DNA from: CAZUDO01 sp964618895
GTDB lineage: Bacteria > Desulfobacterota > Binatia > DP-6
Reading direction: 5' to 3'
Assembly: GCA_964618895.1 (NCBI GenBank)
Contig: CAZUDO010000128.1
Span: 1-40,835 of the forward strand
DNA length: 40,835 nt
In this document: positions 1 to 5,657 of the stretch, one piece after another
Layout: every line of letters starts with the position of its first letter
How positions within the stretch are numbered: position 1 is the stretch's first letter
Notes under the pieces: model-generated
Seen by the model: the letters and a program-made list of their open reading frames with translations, nothing else
The model's database searches: none
Told to the model about the DNA's origin: nothing
Made by a program: the position numbers and the translations under genes

Positions 1-2
1 AC

Positions 3-26
3 GTCGATCCCGACATCGACTTCTGA
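3..26 (+). CDS. Possible last codons of an upstream gene
   Basis: The third frame reads VDPDIDF followed by TGA, and a strong hairpin follows 14 bases later, as expected for the end of a gene that begins outside the window. Seven codons are too few to name a product. This is inference from reading frame and context only. Confidence 0.25.
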   Translation, partial: VDPDIDF

Positions 27-40
27 CCCGCCACCCGCCC

Positions 41-70
41 GCCGCTCACCGCATCACGCGGGTGAGCGGC
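41..70. terminator. Perfect 10-bp inverted repeat, probable terminator
   Basis: Arms GCCGCTCACC (41-50) and GGTGAGCGGC (61-70) are perfect reverse complements with a 10-base loop. No T tract follows on either strand, so it is a terminator-like hairpin rather than a textbook Rho-independent terminator. It lies between the presumed end of an upstream plus-strand gene (stop at 24-26) and the broken relE remnant on minus. Confidence 0.5.
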
Positions 71-118
71 CGTCGCTCGCCTCGAGGATCGCCATCATCC
101 AGTCAGTCCGAGAACACC

Positions 119-220
119 TCAACCAGCGTGAACGGCTACACGCCGCGACGATAACGGCTCGGCCACTGCCTCAAGTTCCTTGCGCGCCGACCGTGCGAAG
201 ACAACTGCATACTCAGCCAT
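119..220 (-). pseudogene. Truncated RelE/ParE-type toxin (N-terminal fragment)
   Basis: A minus-strand frame starting with ATG at 218-220 encodes 33 residues beginning MAEYAVVFARSARKELEAV and stops at 119-121. The N-terminal helix with A-R-S-A-R-K-E-L-E is typical of RelE/ParE toxins, which normally run to about 85-95 residues. The body of the fold and the basic catalytic residues are missing. The start overlaps the stop of the upstream antitoxin by 8 bases, the usual coupling of such pairs. The sequence below 119 has no RelE-like continuation in any frame and runs into the 41-70 hairpin, so the toxin appears deleted while the antitoxin survives. Confidence 0.6.
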
Positions 221-410
221 TCGCGCGGCGCTTTCCCCGCGACCGAAGCCGTTTCTTGACGGAGGCTAGCGTCTCGCGCGGCTCGCCCTCTCGCCTCCGG
301 GCCAGAGCCCGGTCGTAGAAATCCTCCCAGAGCTCCGAATGTGTTTTGAGATCGATAACTACGGCGGTCTGGTTCCCGTTCTCGTCAACCACGAATTGCA
401 CGCCCTTCAT
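213..410 (-). CDS. Small antitoxin (RelB-like) of a toxin-antitoxin pair
   Basis: 65 residues, starting at ATG 408-410 (MKGVQFVVDENGNQTAVVID). The N-terminal beta-strand followed by a helix containing W-E-D-F-Y-D, then a basic tail, fits the short antitoxins found just upstream of RelE-type toxins: the first part gives DNA binding or dimerisation and the tail wraps the toxin. The frame stays open upstream to 608, but that part reads through an attC-like site and is unlikely to be translated. It overlaps the truncated toxin by 8 bases and would be the last cassette of the array. The family name is by pattern only. Confidence 0.65.
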   Translation of the reverse strand: MKGVQFVVDENGNQTAVVIDLKTHSELWEDFYDRALARRREGEPRETLASVKKRLRSRGKRRANG

Positions 411-481
411 GTCCCACCTCCGCGACGTTCCGGCCCTGAGCTGCCGTTTCGCCTCGAGTCTCGCCTTCCAATTCCCGTGGT

Positions 482-538
482 GTCCAACGCTCCGGTTCAG
501 CGGCGGCGCGCCGCGCCGTCCGCTGCAACCGGTTAGGC
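482..538 (-). other. attC-like integron recombination site 1
   Basis: On the plus strand, GTCCAAC (482-488, fits RYYYAAC) and GTTAGGC (532-538, fits GTTRRRY) enclose an imperfect palindrome: CGGTTCAGCGG pairs with CCGCTGCAACCG, leaving one extra C, and the stem continues as CGGCGCG/CGCGCCG. One unpaired base in one arm is a hallmark of attC. The side it sits on orients the site with minus-strand genes. It overlaps the end of the small gene ending at 533, as cassette ends often do. Confidence 0.8.
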
Positions 539-778
539 GGCCGATCTTCGCCGGGCAGCCGCCAGGGCACGCTCCGCCTCTCGTGGAAGTTGGACGGCCA
601 CGAAACACCTTGCCGGGTAGAGGTAGTCGTCGCCCGATTCGTCGACGACACGGACGTACCCCTCACGCCCTCCGCGCGGATCTGGCAGCTGCGCGTATAG
701 CTTGCGCAGCTCGAGATCCTCGCACCCCTTGTTCCGGACGCAAAGCAGAAACCGTTTCTTCCTTCGCGTGGTCGCCAT
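533..778 (-). CDS. Conserved small hypothetical protein, second of a coupled pair
   Basis: 81 residues, ATG at 776-778 overlapping the upstream gene's stop by 4 bases (ATGA). The central part, with CEDLELRKLY and DESGDDYLYPARCF, resembles a family of small hypothetical proteins that I recall occurring in accessory regions, always of unknown function. No signal peptide or membrane segment is visible. The C-terminus is Ala/Arg-rich and runs 6 bases into the attC-like site, so the last residues may be cassette-specific. Same cassette as the gene at 778-1011; the arrangement is compatible with a toxin-antitoxin pair but nothing in the sequence proves that. Confidence 0.7.
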   Translation of the reverse strand: MATTRRKKRFLLCVRNKGCEDLELRKLYAQLPDPRGGREGYVRVVDESGDDYLYPARCFVAVQLPREAERALAAARRRSAA

Positions 779-1011
779 CAGTCGAGGAACCTCTTGATCT
801 TCATCCGGACCCGCCCCAACCCGGGCCTCTCATACCAGTGTACCTCGGCTCGGCGCGTCGGACCATTGGCGAGGCGGACGACGGCAACACCTTTGAGCTT
901 CCGCCACCGACCCGGCCCATAGCGCTTGCGAAGCCGAGCGACGTCACGGATGCCCGGACCAACCGCGATGGTCTCGATCGCACCGATCTCGCCAAGCAGT
1001 TCGAAGTACAT
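778..1011 (-). CDS. Conserved small hypothetical protein, first of a coupled pair
   Basis: 77 residues from ATG at 1009-1011 (MYFELLGEIGAIETIAVG). It has a short acidic N-terminus, then a basic segment RKRYGPGRWRKLKG and an HWYE motif near residue 58, and ends in a basic KIKRFLD tail. The balanced charge pattern and small size suggest a soluble protein. It is translationally coupled to the 81-residue protein downstream, and both sit between attC-like sites at 1043-1135 and 482-538, so they form one two-gene cassette. Function unknown. Confidence 0.7.
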   Translation of the reverse strand: MYFELLGEIGAIETIAVGPGIRDVARLRKRYGPGRWRKLKGVAVVRLANGPTRRAEVHWYERPGLGRVRMKIKRFLD

Positions 1012-1042
1012 CGTGCCCCATCTCGCGCGGAACGCCGCAGCC

Positions 1043-1135
1043 GTCTAACGACCAGCGGTTGAGCGGCCGGCCGCACGCGCAGCCCGGCCATGAGGAGATG
1101 TCCGCCGGCCGGGCCGCTCCAATCGCTTCTTAGCC
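1043..1135 (-). other. attC-like integron recombination site 2
   Basis: On plus, GTCTAAC (1043-1049, exact RYYYAAC) opens and CTTAGCC (1129-1135, first base deviating from GTTRRRY) closes the element. AGCGGTTGAGCGGC on the left pairs with GCCGCTCCAATCGCT on the right with one extra base in the right arm, the same asymmetry as site 1, so it also points along the minus strand. The 93-base length reflects a longer central loop (1075-1105). It lies 32 bases before the small-gene pair and 13 bases past the stop of the methyltransferase. Confidence 0.7.
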
Positions 1136-1148
1136 GGCCACACGGTAG

Positions 1149-1970
1149 TCACGCAGAAACGGCAGGTGCTTGGGCACGGTAGTAGTGAACGTCACGGTAC
1201 CACTCGAGGTCGCCGACAGCTTCAACCGCAGCAACCGCGTCGGTGCGAAGGGCATCGCAGGTCGCGGAAGCGAGCTGATCGCGGCCCCCGGCCGTCAGAG
1301 GCCACGCCAGAGCCCAGTCAACCGCGGCAACCGGGCTACCGTACGTTCCCGTCAACCGCCGCGTGACGACTTCGACTGATACCAGGCCCGAACGTGCGAC
1401 GACCTCTCTGCCCCGATCTGCATCCACCCAGCTCGCCTCGTCCAGCAAGGCGCTAAAGGGCCTCGGCTTGTTCTGCGTGTATCTCTTGTAGACGGAGAAC
1501 GCCGCAGAGAAAGACGGGTCGGTACCCGTGGAACCCCAAGTCGAGGCGACAAAGACACCCCCGGGACGCAGGGTTCGACGTACTTCGGCTAGGACAGTAG
1601 GAACGTCGGTAAAATGCGACAGGCTCAAACCGCAGGTAATTGCATCGAACACCGGGCTCGCGAAGGGGAGCAGCGAGGCGGCGGCCCGGACGAAGGAGAT
1701 CGATCGAGGCGACAGGCGACGAGCGATAGCCAGCATGCCGCAGGAGAGGTCGAGAGCCGCGACTCCGGCACCGGTGCGAGCGGCTGCGCGGGCGATGGCG
1801 CCTGTCCCCGTGGCGAGATCAATGACGCGGTGGCTGACAGAAACGCCTGCGATCTCGATCATGTGGCGTGCCATCGGCTCTAGCGTCGGATCCAGCACGG
1901 TGGCGTAGGCGTGCGCACCGCGACCGTATGCAGCCACGAGCCCACGAACCTGTTCAGGCACGTTGCTCAA
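1149..1970 (-). CDS. Class I SAM-dependent methyltransferase, cassette-borne
   Basis: 273 residues. Motif I is VIDLATGTGAIAR near residues 50-62; ALDLSCGML supplies the acidic SAM-ribose ligand; LRPGGVFVAS is the post-motif seen in UbiE/COQ5-like enzymes. These show a Rossmann-fold methyltransferase of the methyltransf_11/25 type. The substrate cannot be told; the C-terminal 100 residues are not one of the named subfamilies. The assigned start is TTG at 1968-1970 with AGGA just upstream; an in-frame GTG lies 9 bases further in. The stop is 13 bases from attC site 2, so the gene fills a single-gene cassette between sites 2 and 3. Confidence 0.8.
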   Translation of the reverse strand: MSNVPEQVRGLVAAYGRGAHAYATVLDPTLEPMARHMIEIAGVSVSHRVIDLATGTGAIARAAARTGAGVAALDLSCGMLAIARRLSPRSISFVRAAASLLPFASPVFDAITCGLSLSHFTDVPTVLAEVRRTLRPGGVFVASTWGSTGTDPSFSAAFSVYKRYTQNKPRPFSALLDEASWVDADRGREVVARSGLVSVEVVTRRLTGTYGSPVAAVDWALAWPLTAGGRDQLASATCDALRTDAVAAVEAVGDLEWYRDVHYYRAQAPAVSA

Positions 1971-1996
1971 TTCCTAATCTCAAGGAGAACGTGGCC

Positions 1997-2089
1997 AGCT
2001 AACGACGGTCCGTGGATCAGCCGCGCGCCCGCGAGCGTGCAACATCCGTCCGACTGGTCTTGCGCGCCGGCTGAATCCGCCTGTTGGGC
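1997..2089 (-). other. attC-like integron recombination site 3
   Basis: On plus, AGCTAAC (1997-2003, one mismatch to RYYYAAC) and GTTGGGC (2083-2089, exact GTTRRRY) flank a stem in which GTGGATCAGCCG (2012-2023) pairs with CGGCTGAATCCGC (2069-2081), leaving one extrahelical A in the right arm. Orientation is again minus. The site overlaps the last codons of the DUF2442 gene and precedes the methyltransferase by 27 bases. Confidence 0.75.
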
Positions 2090-2352
2090 CGCACCCTGCT
2101 GATCAGCGGATACTTCTCGGGGTCATCGATGGAGCCCACGTGGAGGTCGACGTCAAGGTCCGGCCAGTGCAGATGAGTGTCGCTGACCCGCTTCACGTTG
2201 AGGACCTGCCCCACGGAACCGTTCCTGAACCAGGGAAAGCGATCGTAGGACAGGAAGACCTCGCGGTCCCCGAGCCACAGCCACACGCCGTGAGCGGACA
2301 TGTTGGTGACCTCAGTCGCGGAAGTGCTTTTTCCACGCAGTGCGGATTTCAT
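2017..2352 (-). CDS. DUF2442 domain protein
   Basis: 111 residues, ATG at 2350-2352. The segment from about residue 9 to 80, with VWLWLGDREVFLSYDRFPWF and HWPDLDVDLHV, matches the DUF2442 pattern: a short beta-rich domain often encoded next to DUF4160 proteins and suspected, not proven, to form toxin-antitoxin-like pairs. The last 25 or so residues (basic, Arg-rich) are read from inside attC site 3, so the conserved domain ends before them. It overlaps the DUF4160 remnant upstream by 41 bases. Confidence 0.7.
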   Translation of the reverse strand: MKSALRGKSTSATEVTNMSAHGVWLWLGDREVFLSYDRFPWFRNGSVGQVLNVKRVSDTHLHWPDLDVDLHVGSIDDPEKYPLISRVRPNRRIQPARKTSRTDVARSRARG

Positions 2353-2480
2353 GCTCGTGCTCCTCGATGAGTCTCATCGCAGCCCGAACTTGGCGGGGGC
2401 CCAGACCATGACTGCTGAACATGGACGTGCATCCGCGGCTCCTCCCGTGAGAAGAAGAGCAAACAAATCCTCACTTCCGT
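2312..2480 (-). pseudogene. DUF4160 protein remnant with internal deletion/frameshift
   Basis: Two minus-strand frames each hold part of one DUF4160 protein. The upstream frame (about 2420-2475) reads LLFFSREEPRMHVHVQ, which fits the N-terminal F-F-S...E-P...H-V-H-V motif. The downstream frame from ATG 2420-2422 reads LGPRQVRAAMRLIEEHEHEI then RTAWKKHFRD and stops at 2312-2314, the usual helical C-terminus. The expected middle (the A-K-F-W-L strand) is absent and the frames do not join. The intact partner DUF2442 follows. Family assignment is by recall of the motif, so a search is needed. Confidence 0.55.
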
Positions 2481-2517
2481 AAGACAGTTGGACTCACTAC
2501 TTCATCTCACCAGGTCG

Positions 2518-2579
2518 GCCCAAGACAAGACGCTCAGCGGCGGCGCGCCAGCGCCAACCGCTGCTGCGGCAGGTTGGGC
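2518..2579 (-). other. attC-like integron recombination site 4 (degenerate core)
   Basis: On minus the site opens with GCCCAAC (2579-2573, exact RYYYAAC) and closes with CTTGGGC (2524-2518, one mismatch to GTTRRRY). The stem pairs CAGCGG-C-GGCGC with GCGCC-AA-CCGCTG, with one more unpaired base on the same side as in the other sites. It sits 20 bases past the HicB-like gene and before the DUF4160/DUF2442 cassette. It is the least regular of the five. Confidence 0.6.
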
Positions 2580-2598
2580 CGCGGAATGGTTCCCACCT

Positions 2599-2808
2599 TC
2601 AGGCGACCTGGATGGTCCGCACATCGACGAACTCAGACTCGAGAGTCGGCTCCCCGTCCTCAAGAAGCATCTCGATGACTTCGCGGAGGTTTTGCTGAAG
2701 TTCATCGATGTCGGCGCCCTGCGTGTGAGCACCGGGCCAGCCAGGCACGTACCCGACGAGCACTCCCGTCTCCGGGTCACGCTCAACGACGAACTTGAAC
2801 GTCCTCAT
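2599..2808 (-). CDS. HicB-like antitoxin, without a HicA partner
   Basis: 69 residues from ATG 2806-2808, chosen because GGAGGAG lies 8 bases upstream; an in-frame ATG at 2821-2823 lies before that ribosome site. The sequence FKFVVERDPETGVLVGYVPG followed by W-P-G-A-H-T-Q-G-A and a helix ending in E-M-L-L-E is the partial RNase-H-like fold of HicB antitoxins. It lacks the C-terminal DNA-binding extension of longer HicB proteins. HicA normally precedes HicB, but only about 50 bases separate this gene from attC site 5, so no toxin is present in the cassette. Confidence 0.75.
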   Translation of the reverse strand: MRTFKFVVERDPETGVLVGYVPGWPGAHTQGADIDELQQNLREVIEMLLEDGEPTLESEFVDVRTIQVA

Positions 2809-2860
2809 GGTTCGCTCCTCCACGTCAGTCAGACAACGATCACCCTCGCGCCAGCCCGCG

Positions 2861-2922
2861 GCCCAACGTCTCGGCGATCAGCTGCGGCGCCCTGCGCGGG
2901 CAGCTGCATCGCCTTGTTGGGC
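2861..2922 (-). other. attC-like integron recombination site 5
   Basis: The cleanest site of the array. On plus, GCCCAAC (2861-2867) and GTTGGGC (2916-2922) are exact reverse complements and exact fits to the core consensus. Inside, GGCGATCAGCTGC pairs with GCAGCTGCATCGCC with one extra G, again orienting the site to minus. It heads the HicB cassette; immediately beyond it, the truncated transposase begins, so the upstream array and any integrase have been removed or lie elsewhere. Confidence 0.85.
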
Positions 2923-2969
2923 GGCAGCCAATGCGCGTGCTTCGTAGAGCTTCTTCCCACATTCCGCAG

Positions 2970-4215
2970 TTCGCCGAGGGCGCACGTCGCGCGCATGCGA
3001 TTGGCGATGCCGGCGACCACCGACTACTGGGTCAACGATCAGGCGGGTGACCCGCTCTTCGTCATGACGGCGTCAGCCAATGCCGGCATGGTCAAGATGC
3101 TGCCCGACGTCTTGACCGCGGTGCGCCGCCTCGTCGGGGACCGCCGGGTCACCATCGTGTTCGACCGCGGCGGCTGGAGCCCCAAGCTCTTCCAGAAGCT
3201 GCTCGGCGACCACTTCGACATCCTGACGTACCGCAAGGGCAAGACCCGCCGCATCGGCGCACATCGCTTTGTCCTCCGCAGCGCGGCGTTCGCCGGCCGC
3301 GCGGTCGAGTACCGCCTGCACGACCAAGCGGTCCGTTTCCTCGACGGCAAGCTGCGGCTGCGGCAGGTCACGCGCTTGACCGATGACGGGCACCAGACCC
3401 CGGTGCTCACCAGCCGCTGGGACCTCGCGGACATCGAGGTCGCCTACCGCATGTTCGAGCGCTGGCGCCAGGAGAACTTCTTCAAGTACCTGCGCGAAGA
3501 GTTCCTGCTCGACGCGCTCACCGACTACCAGGTCGAGCCCGACGACCCCACCCGGACCGTGCCCAACCCCGCGCGCCGCGCCCTGGACCAGGCGATCCGG
3601 AGCGCCCGCGTCGAGGTCGGCAAGCTGGAGCAAGCCTACGGGGCGGCGGTGGTGGACAACCCCGAGCGCCGCCGCCCCACCATGCACGGCTTCAAGATCG
3701 CCCACGGCCAGCTCGGCCAGCAGCTGCGCGCCGCCCGCGCCCGCCTCGCCGCTCTGCGGGCGCGTCGGCGCGTGCTCCCGGAGCGCGTCGACGTCCGCGA
3801 CGTGAGCGACGGCGCCGTGATCAAGCTCGCCACCGAGCGCAAGCACCTGACCAACCTCATCAAGATGCTCGCCTTTCAAGCCGAAAGCGATCTCTTGGCC
3901 TTCCTGAGGCCGCACTACGCGCGCAGCGACGATGAGGGACGCACACTCCTGCACGAGCTCTTCCGCGCCGCCGCCGACCTCGACGTCGGCGACGCCGAGC
4001 TTCGTGTCACACTCCATCCCCTCAGCTCGCCACACCGCACCCTCGCCGTGCACGCGCTGTGCGACACCCTCACCGCAACCGCAACCCTCTTCCCTGGATC
4101 CCACCTCAGGCTGCGTTTCGCGATCCATCCGCCGCCGCACGTCGGGCTGGCCTTCCCGGGCCCCAGGTCCAGACACGCTCTGCTGCCCGCTCCCCCTCCT
4201 CCCCCAGGTCCCTGA
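2970..4215 (+). pseudogene. 5'-truncated transposase-like gene
   Basis: From about HVARMRLAMPATTDYWV (near 2980) the plus frame reads as the C-terminal 400 or so residues of a large putative transposase, including VTIVFDRGGWSPKLF (candidate acidic catalytic residue), TYRKGK, and a long Arg/Ala-rich helical region, ending in a Pro-rich tail. The frame stays open upstream to 2488, but that part is the antisense of the HicB cassette and two attC sites and so cannot be native. The N-terminal portion, which should hold the first catalytic acid, is missing. I recognise the style of protein but cannot give the IS family; no terminal inverted repeats are visible. Confidence 0.6.
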
Positions 4216-4334
4216 CCGGACATTTCACGCGAGGGGTAGGTCAGGAGGTCTGGAATCACGACCTGCTCGGCGAGACCGCGACGCCGCGCTTGGCGCCTCG
4301 CGTGGTCCGTGAGAATGACCCGTTGGGATGCCAT
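4215..4334 (-). pseudogene. DUF4258-like toxin, N-terminal fragment
   Basis: From ATG 4332-4334 the minus frame reads MASQRVILTDHARRQARRRG then LAEQVVIPDLLTYPS, which fits the first 35 residues of DUF4258 proteins (RelE-superfamily-like; H-A-x-x-R/Q-x-x-R-R-G helix). After that it runs into the antisense of the transposase 3' end, so the gene is interrupted near 4215-4235. Its start overlaps the stop of the 31-residue ORF upstream (TGATG), as in toxin-antitoxin operons. The family name is a pattern call. Confidence 0.5.
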
Positions 4335-4429
4335 CACTGCGCCGCAGCCACCAGTTCGCGTTTGGTTGCCTGGCCGACGATCGCCTCGAGGGCCTGGCGG
4401 TCGTACACCGCCGTGATGATCCGCGGCAT
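4334..4429 (-). CDS. 31-residue small protein coupled to a truncated toxin
   Basis: MPRIITAVYDRQALEAIVGQ plus 11 more residues, starting at ATG 4427-4429. AGGAGG stands 6 bases before the start, one of the best ribosome sites in the window, which argues that it is translated. It overlaps the DUF4258-like fragment in a TGATG junction, the position expected for an antitoxin, although 31 residues is very short. I do not recognise a family. Confidence 0.5.
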   Translation of the reverse strand: MPRIITAVYDRQALEAIVGQATKRELVAAAQ

Positions 4430-4850
4430 CTGTCGCCTCCTCGCGGCCGTTCGGCCCGCACGAACAGGCCTACTCTCGGAGAGCCGGGGTCCTACCGTCA
4501 AGGCAATCGACAGATAGTGGCGCGATAGGAATCCACTGCACCGCTTCGAAACGCTGGCGCCCTGGCGTCTCGGGCACTCCTCAACGCTCACGTGAGGTTG
4601 TCAGCACGAGTGCTTCCGCTCCCCGATAGCCGAGAATCTCGAAGAGGACGCGCAACGCCTCGCGTGCTACCTCGGAGGCCGACGCATCGCTGTCGATCAC
4701 GACCTCACGGCGGTAGTTTGACGGCTTCGTCTCCCCGGGACCACATCGCCCTCCCCTTCACACGCCGGGAGAGCATGGCACCTTGAGATGTCCGCCCAGG
4801 TTGCCGGGCCCGCGTCGCAGGCCACTCCGGATGTCGGCGTCAGTATGCGG
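4430..4850. other. Stretch without a confident gene
   Basis: The only suggestive reading is on minus, about 4757 down to a stop at 4581-4583: REVVIDSDASASEVAREALR followed by VLFEILGYRGAEALVLTT. It looks protein-like but has no ATG or good GTG start and is probably the tail of a decayed gene. Nothing else is visible apart from the upstream region of the 31-residue ORF. Confidence 0.3.
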
Positions 4851-4907
4851 GCGACGTGTCGCCCTGGCAAGCTTCTTTCATGGCGCACCGACACGCGCCT
4901 GCAACGC
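4851..4907 (-). repeat. 57-bp repeat, copy A (carries a duplicated DUF2779 gene end)
   Basis: It matches 5975-6031 with only a few base changes. Read on minus it encodes LQARVGAP and a stop, the counterpart of LQARAGAP and stop that ends the DUF2779 gene at 6002, plus about 27 bases beyond. Copy A therefore looks like the surviving 3' tip of a second DUF2779-type gene or of a duplicated segment. Seen directly in the sequence; the mechanism is inference. Confidence 0.7.
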
Positions 4908-4945
4908 CAACATGGCCGAACTCACCAGAAACTTCCGAATTCGGC

Positions 4946-4988
4946 TTCGTAATCAGTAGGTCGCCGGTTCGACTCCGGCGGGTGGCTC
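4946..4988 (+). other. tRNA 3'-half fragment (Thr-CGU-like), probable att scar
   Basis: It begins in an anticodon-loop-like TTCGTAA, continues AATCAGTAGGT and then a perfect T arm: GCCGG (4963-4967), loop TTCGACT, CCGGC (4975-4979), followed by an acceptor-like GGTGGCTC. The 5' half of a tRNA is not present upstream; the anticodon stem has no partner. Integrases commonly recombine in the 3' half of tRNA genes, so this reads as an attachment-site scar. The 25 bases 4964-4988 recur at 5711-5735 with one mismatch. Confidence 0.6.
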
Positions 4989-5005
4989 TCTCGTAGCGCA
5001 CAGCC

Positions 5006-5308
5006 TCACGCGGCGTGGGGAGATAGGGGACGGATGTCTCGTTCGAGCTTGGATGCGATCTGGTCTCTGCGCGTCTCCAAGTCGTAGCGTTGTTGTAGCT
5101 GCATCCAGAACTCGGCGGATTGGCCGAAGTAGCGCCCAAGGCGCAGAGCCGTGTCCGGCGTGATCCCCCGCTTGCCCAGGCAAATCTCGTTGATGCGACG
5201 AGGAGGGACGTTGATGCCCCGGGCCAGCCGCGACTGACTGATCTGCAGAGGCTTGAGGAACTCCTCGACGAGAATCTCACCTGGATGAATTGGTGACAGC
5301 TTCTTCAT
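5006..5308 (-). CDS. higA: HigA-type antitoxin (XRE helix-turn-helix)
   Basis: 100 residues from ATG 5306-5308. The start MKKLSPIHPGEILVEEFLKP is the signature of HigA/VapI antitoxins, followed by a helix-turn-helix (about residues 20-60: ISQSRLARGINVPPRRINEI, then CLGKRGITPDTALRLGRYFG). The FWMQLQQRYDLE segment closes the domain. It neutralises HigB and represses its own operon in known systems. It follows higB by 9 bases. Both genes look complete, making this the one clearly intact toxin-antitoxin pair wholly inside the window. Confidence 0.92.
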   Translation of the reverse strand: MKKLSPIHPGEILVEEFLKPLQISQSRLARGINVPPRRINEICLGKRGITPDTALRLGRYFGQSAEFWMQLQQRYDLETRRDQIASKLERDIRPLSPHAA

Positions 5309-5317
5309 GGCATGCTC

Positions 5318-5596
5318 CTAGTGATAGTCGACGACCTCCACGTCGCAGGCATCGCCATTCCGCCAGGCGAAGCAGAGCCGCCACTGATCGTTGACACGGA
5401 TGCTGTGTTGCCTCTTGCGGTTGCCCTTGAGGGCTTCCAGGCGGTTCGCCGGGGGCACGGACAGGTCTCGCAGGGATGTCGCCGCATTTAGCAGCTCGAG
5501 TTTGCGGCGAACGACTCGCTCGATGGCCTGCCACCGCCGCGATGGCTGCCGGTTGAATAGACGCTCCGTCTCCCTGCATTTGAACGACCGGATCAA
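5318..5596 (-). CDS. higB: HigB-type toxin (RelE superfamily mRNA interferase)
   Basis: 92 residues. MIRSFKCRETERLF at the N-terminus, KLELLNAATSLRDLSVPPAN in the middle and INDQWRLCF-like RVNDQWRLCFAW followed by DVEVVDYH at the end are diagnostic for the HigB family, which cleaves mRNA at the ribosome. Length is normal. The start is TTG at 5594-5596, with GGGGA about 8 bases upstream. The toxin gene precedes the antitoxin, the higBA order. It lies between two tRNA-derived repeats (4964-4988 and 5711-5735). Confidence 0.92.
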   Translation of the reverse strand: MIRSFKCRETERLFNRQPSRRWQAIERVVRRKLELLNAATSLRDLSVPPANRLEALKGNRKRQHSIRVNDQWRLCFAWRNGDACDVEVVDYH

Positions 5597-5620
5597 CCGC
5601 TTGTCCCCGTAGCGGGCACA

Positions 5621-5657
5621 GGTATACCGTGTCCCGTTATGCCACGGCCCCGTGGCA
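5621..5657 (-). promoter_or_regulatory. Palindromes upstream of higBA, candidate operator region
   Basis: GGTATACC (5621-5628) is a perfect 8-bp palindrome within CACaGGTATACCGTG, 25 bases before higB, and its TATACC on minus could serve as a -10 element. Further upstream, TGCCACGG (5640-5647) and CCGTGGCA (5650-5657) form a perfect 8-bp inverted repeat with a 2-base spacer. HigA antitoxins bind short palindromes at their own promoter, so one or both may be operators; the second could also be a hairpin from older flanking DNA. Confidence 0.45.

Noticed and set aside
2488..2965. N-terminal 160 codons of the large plus-strand frame as part of a transposase
   Set aside because: The segment is the complement of the HicB cassette and two attC-like sites, and its translation has no transposase features; homology-like sequence begins only near 2970.
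2829..3020. Minus-strand frame reading PPNKAMQLPAQG
   Set aside because: This peptide is a typical chance translation of an attC-like palindrome and has no ribosome site or protein-like continuation.
4840..5280. Minus frame ending in SEVSGEFGHVGVAGACRCA as a gene
   Set aside because: It is the shadow of higA followed by antisense of the tRNA fragment and the 57-base repeat.
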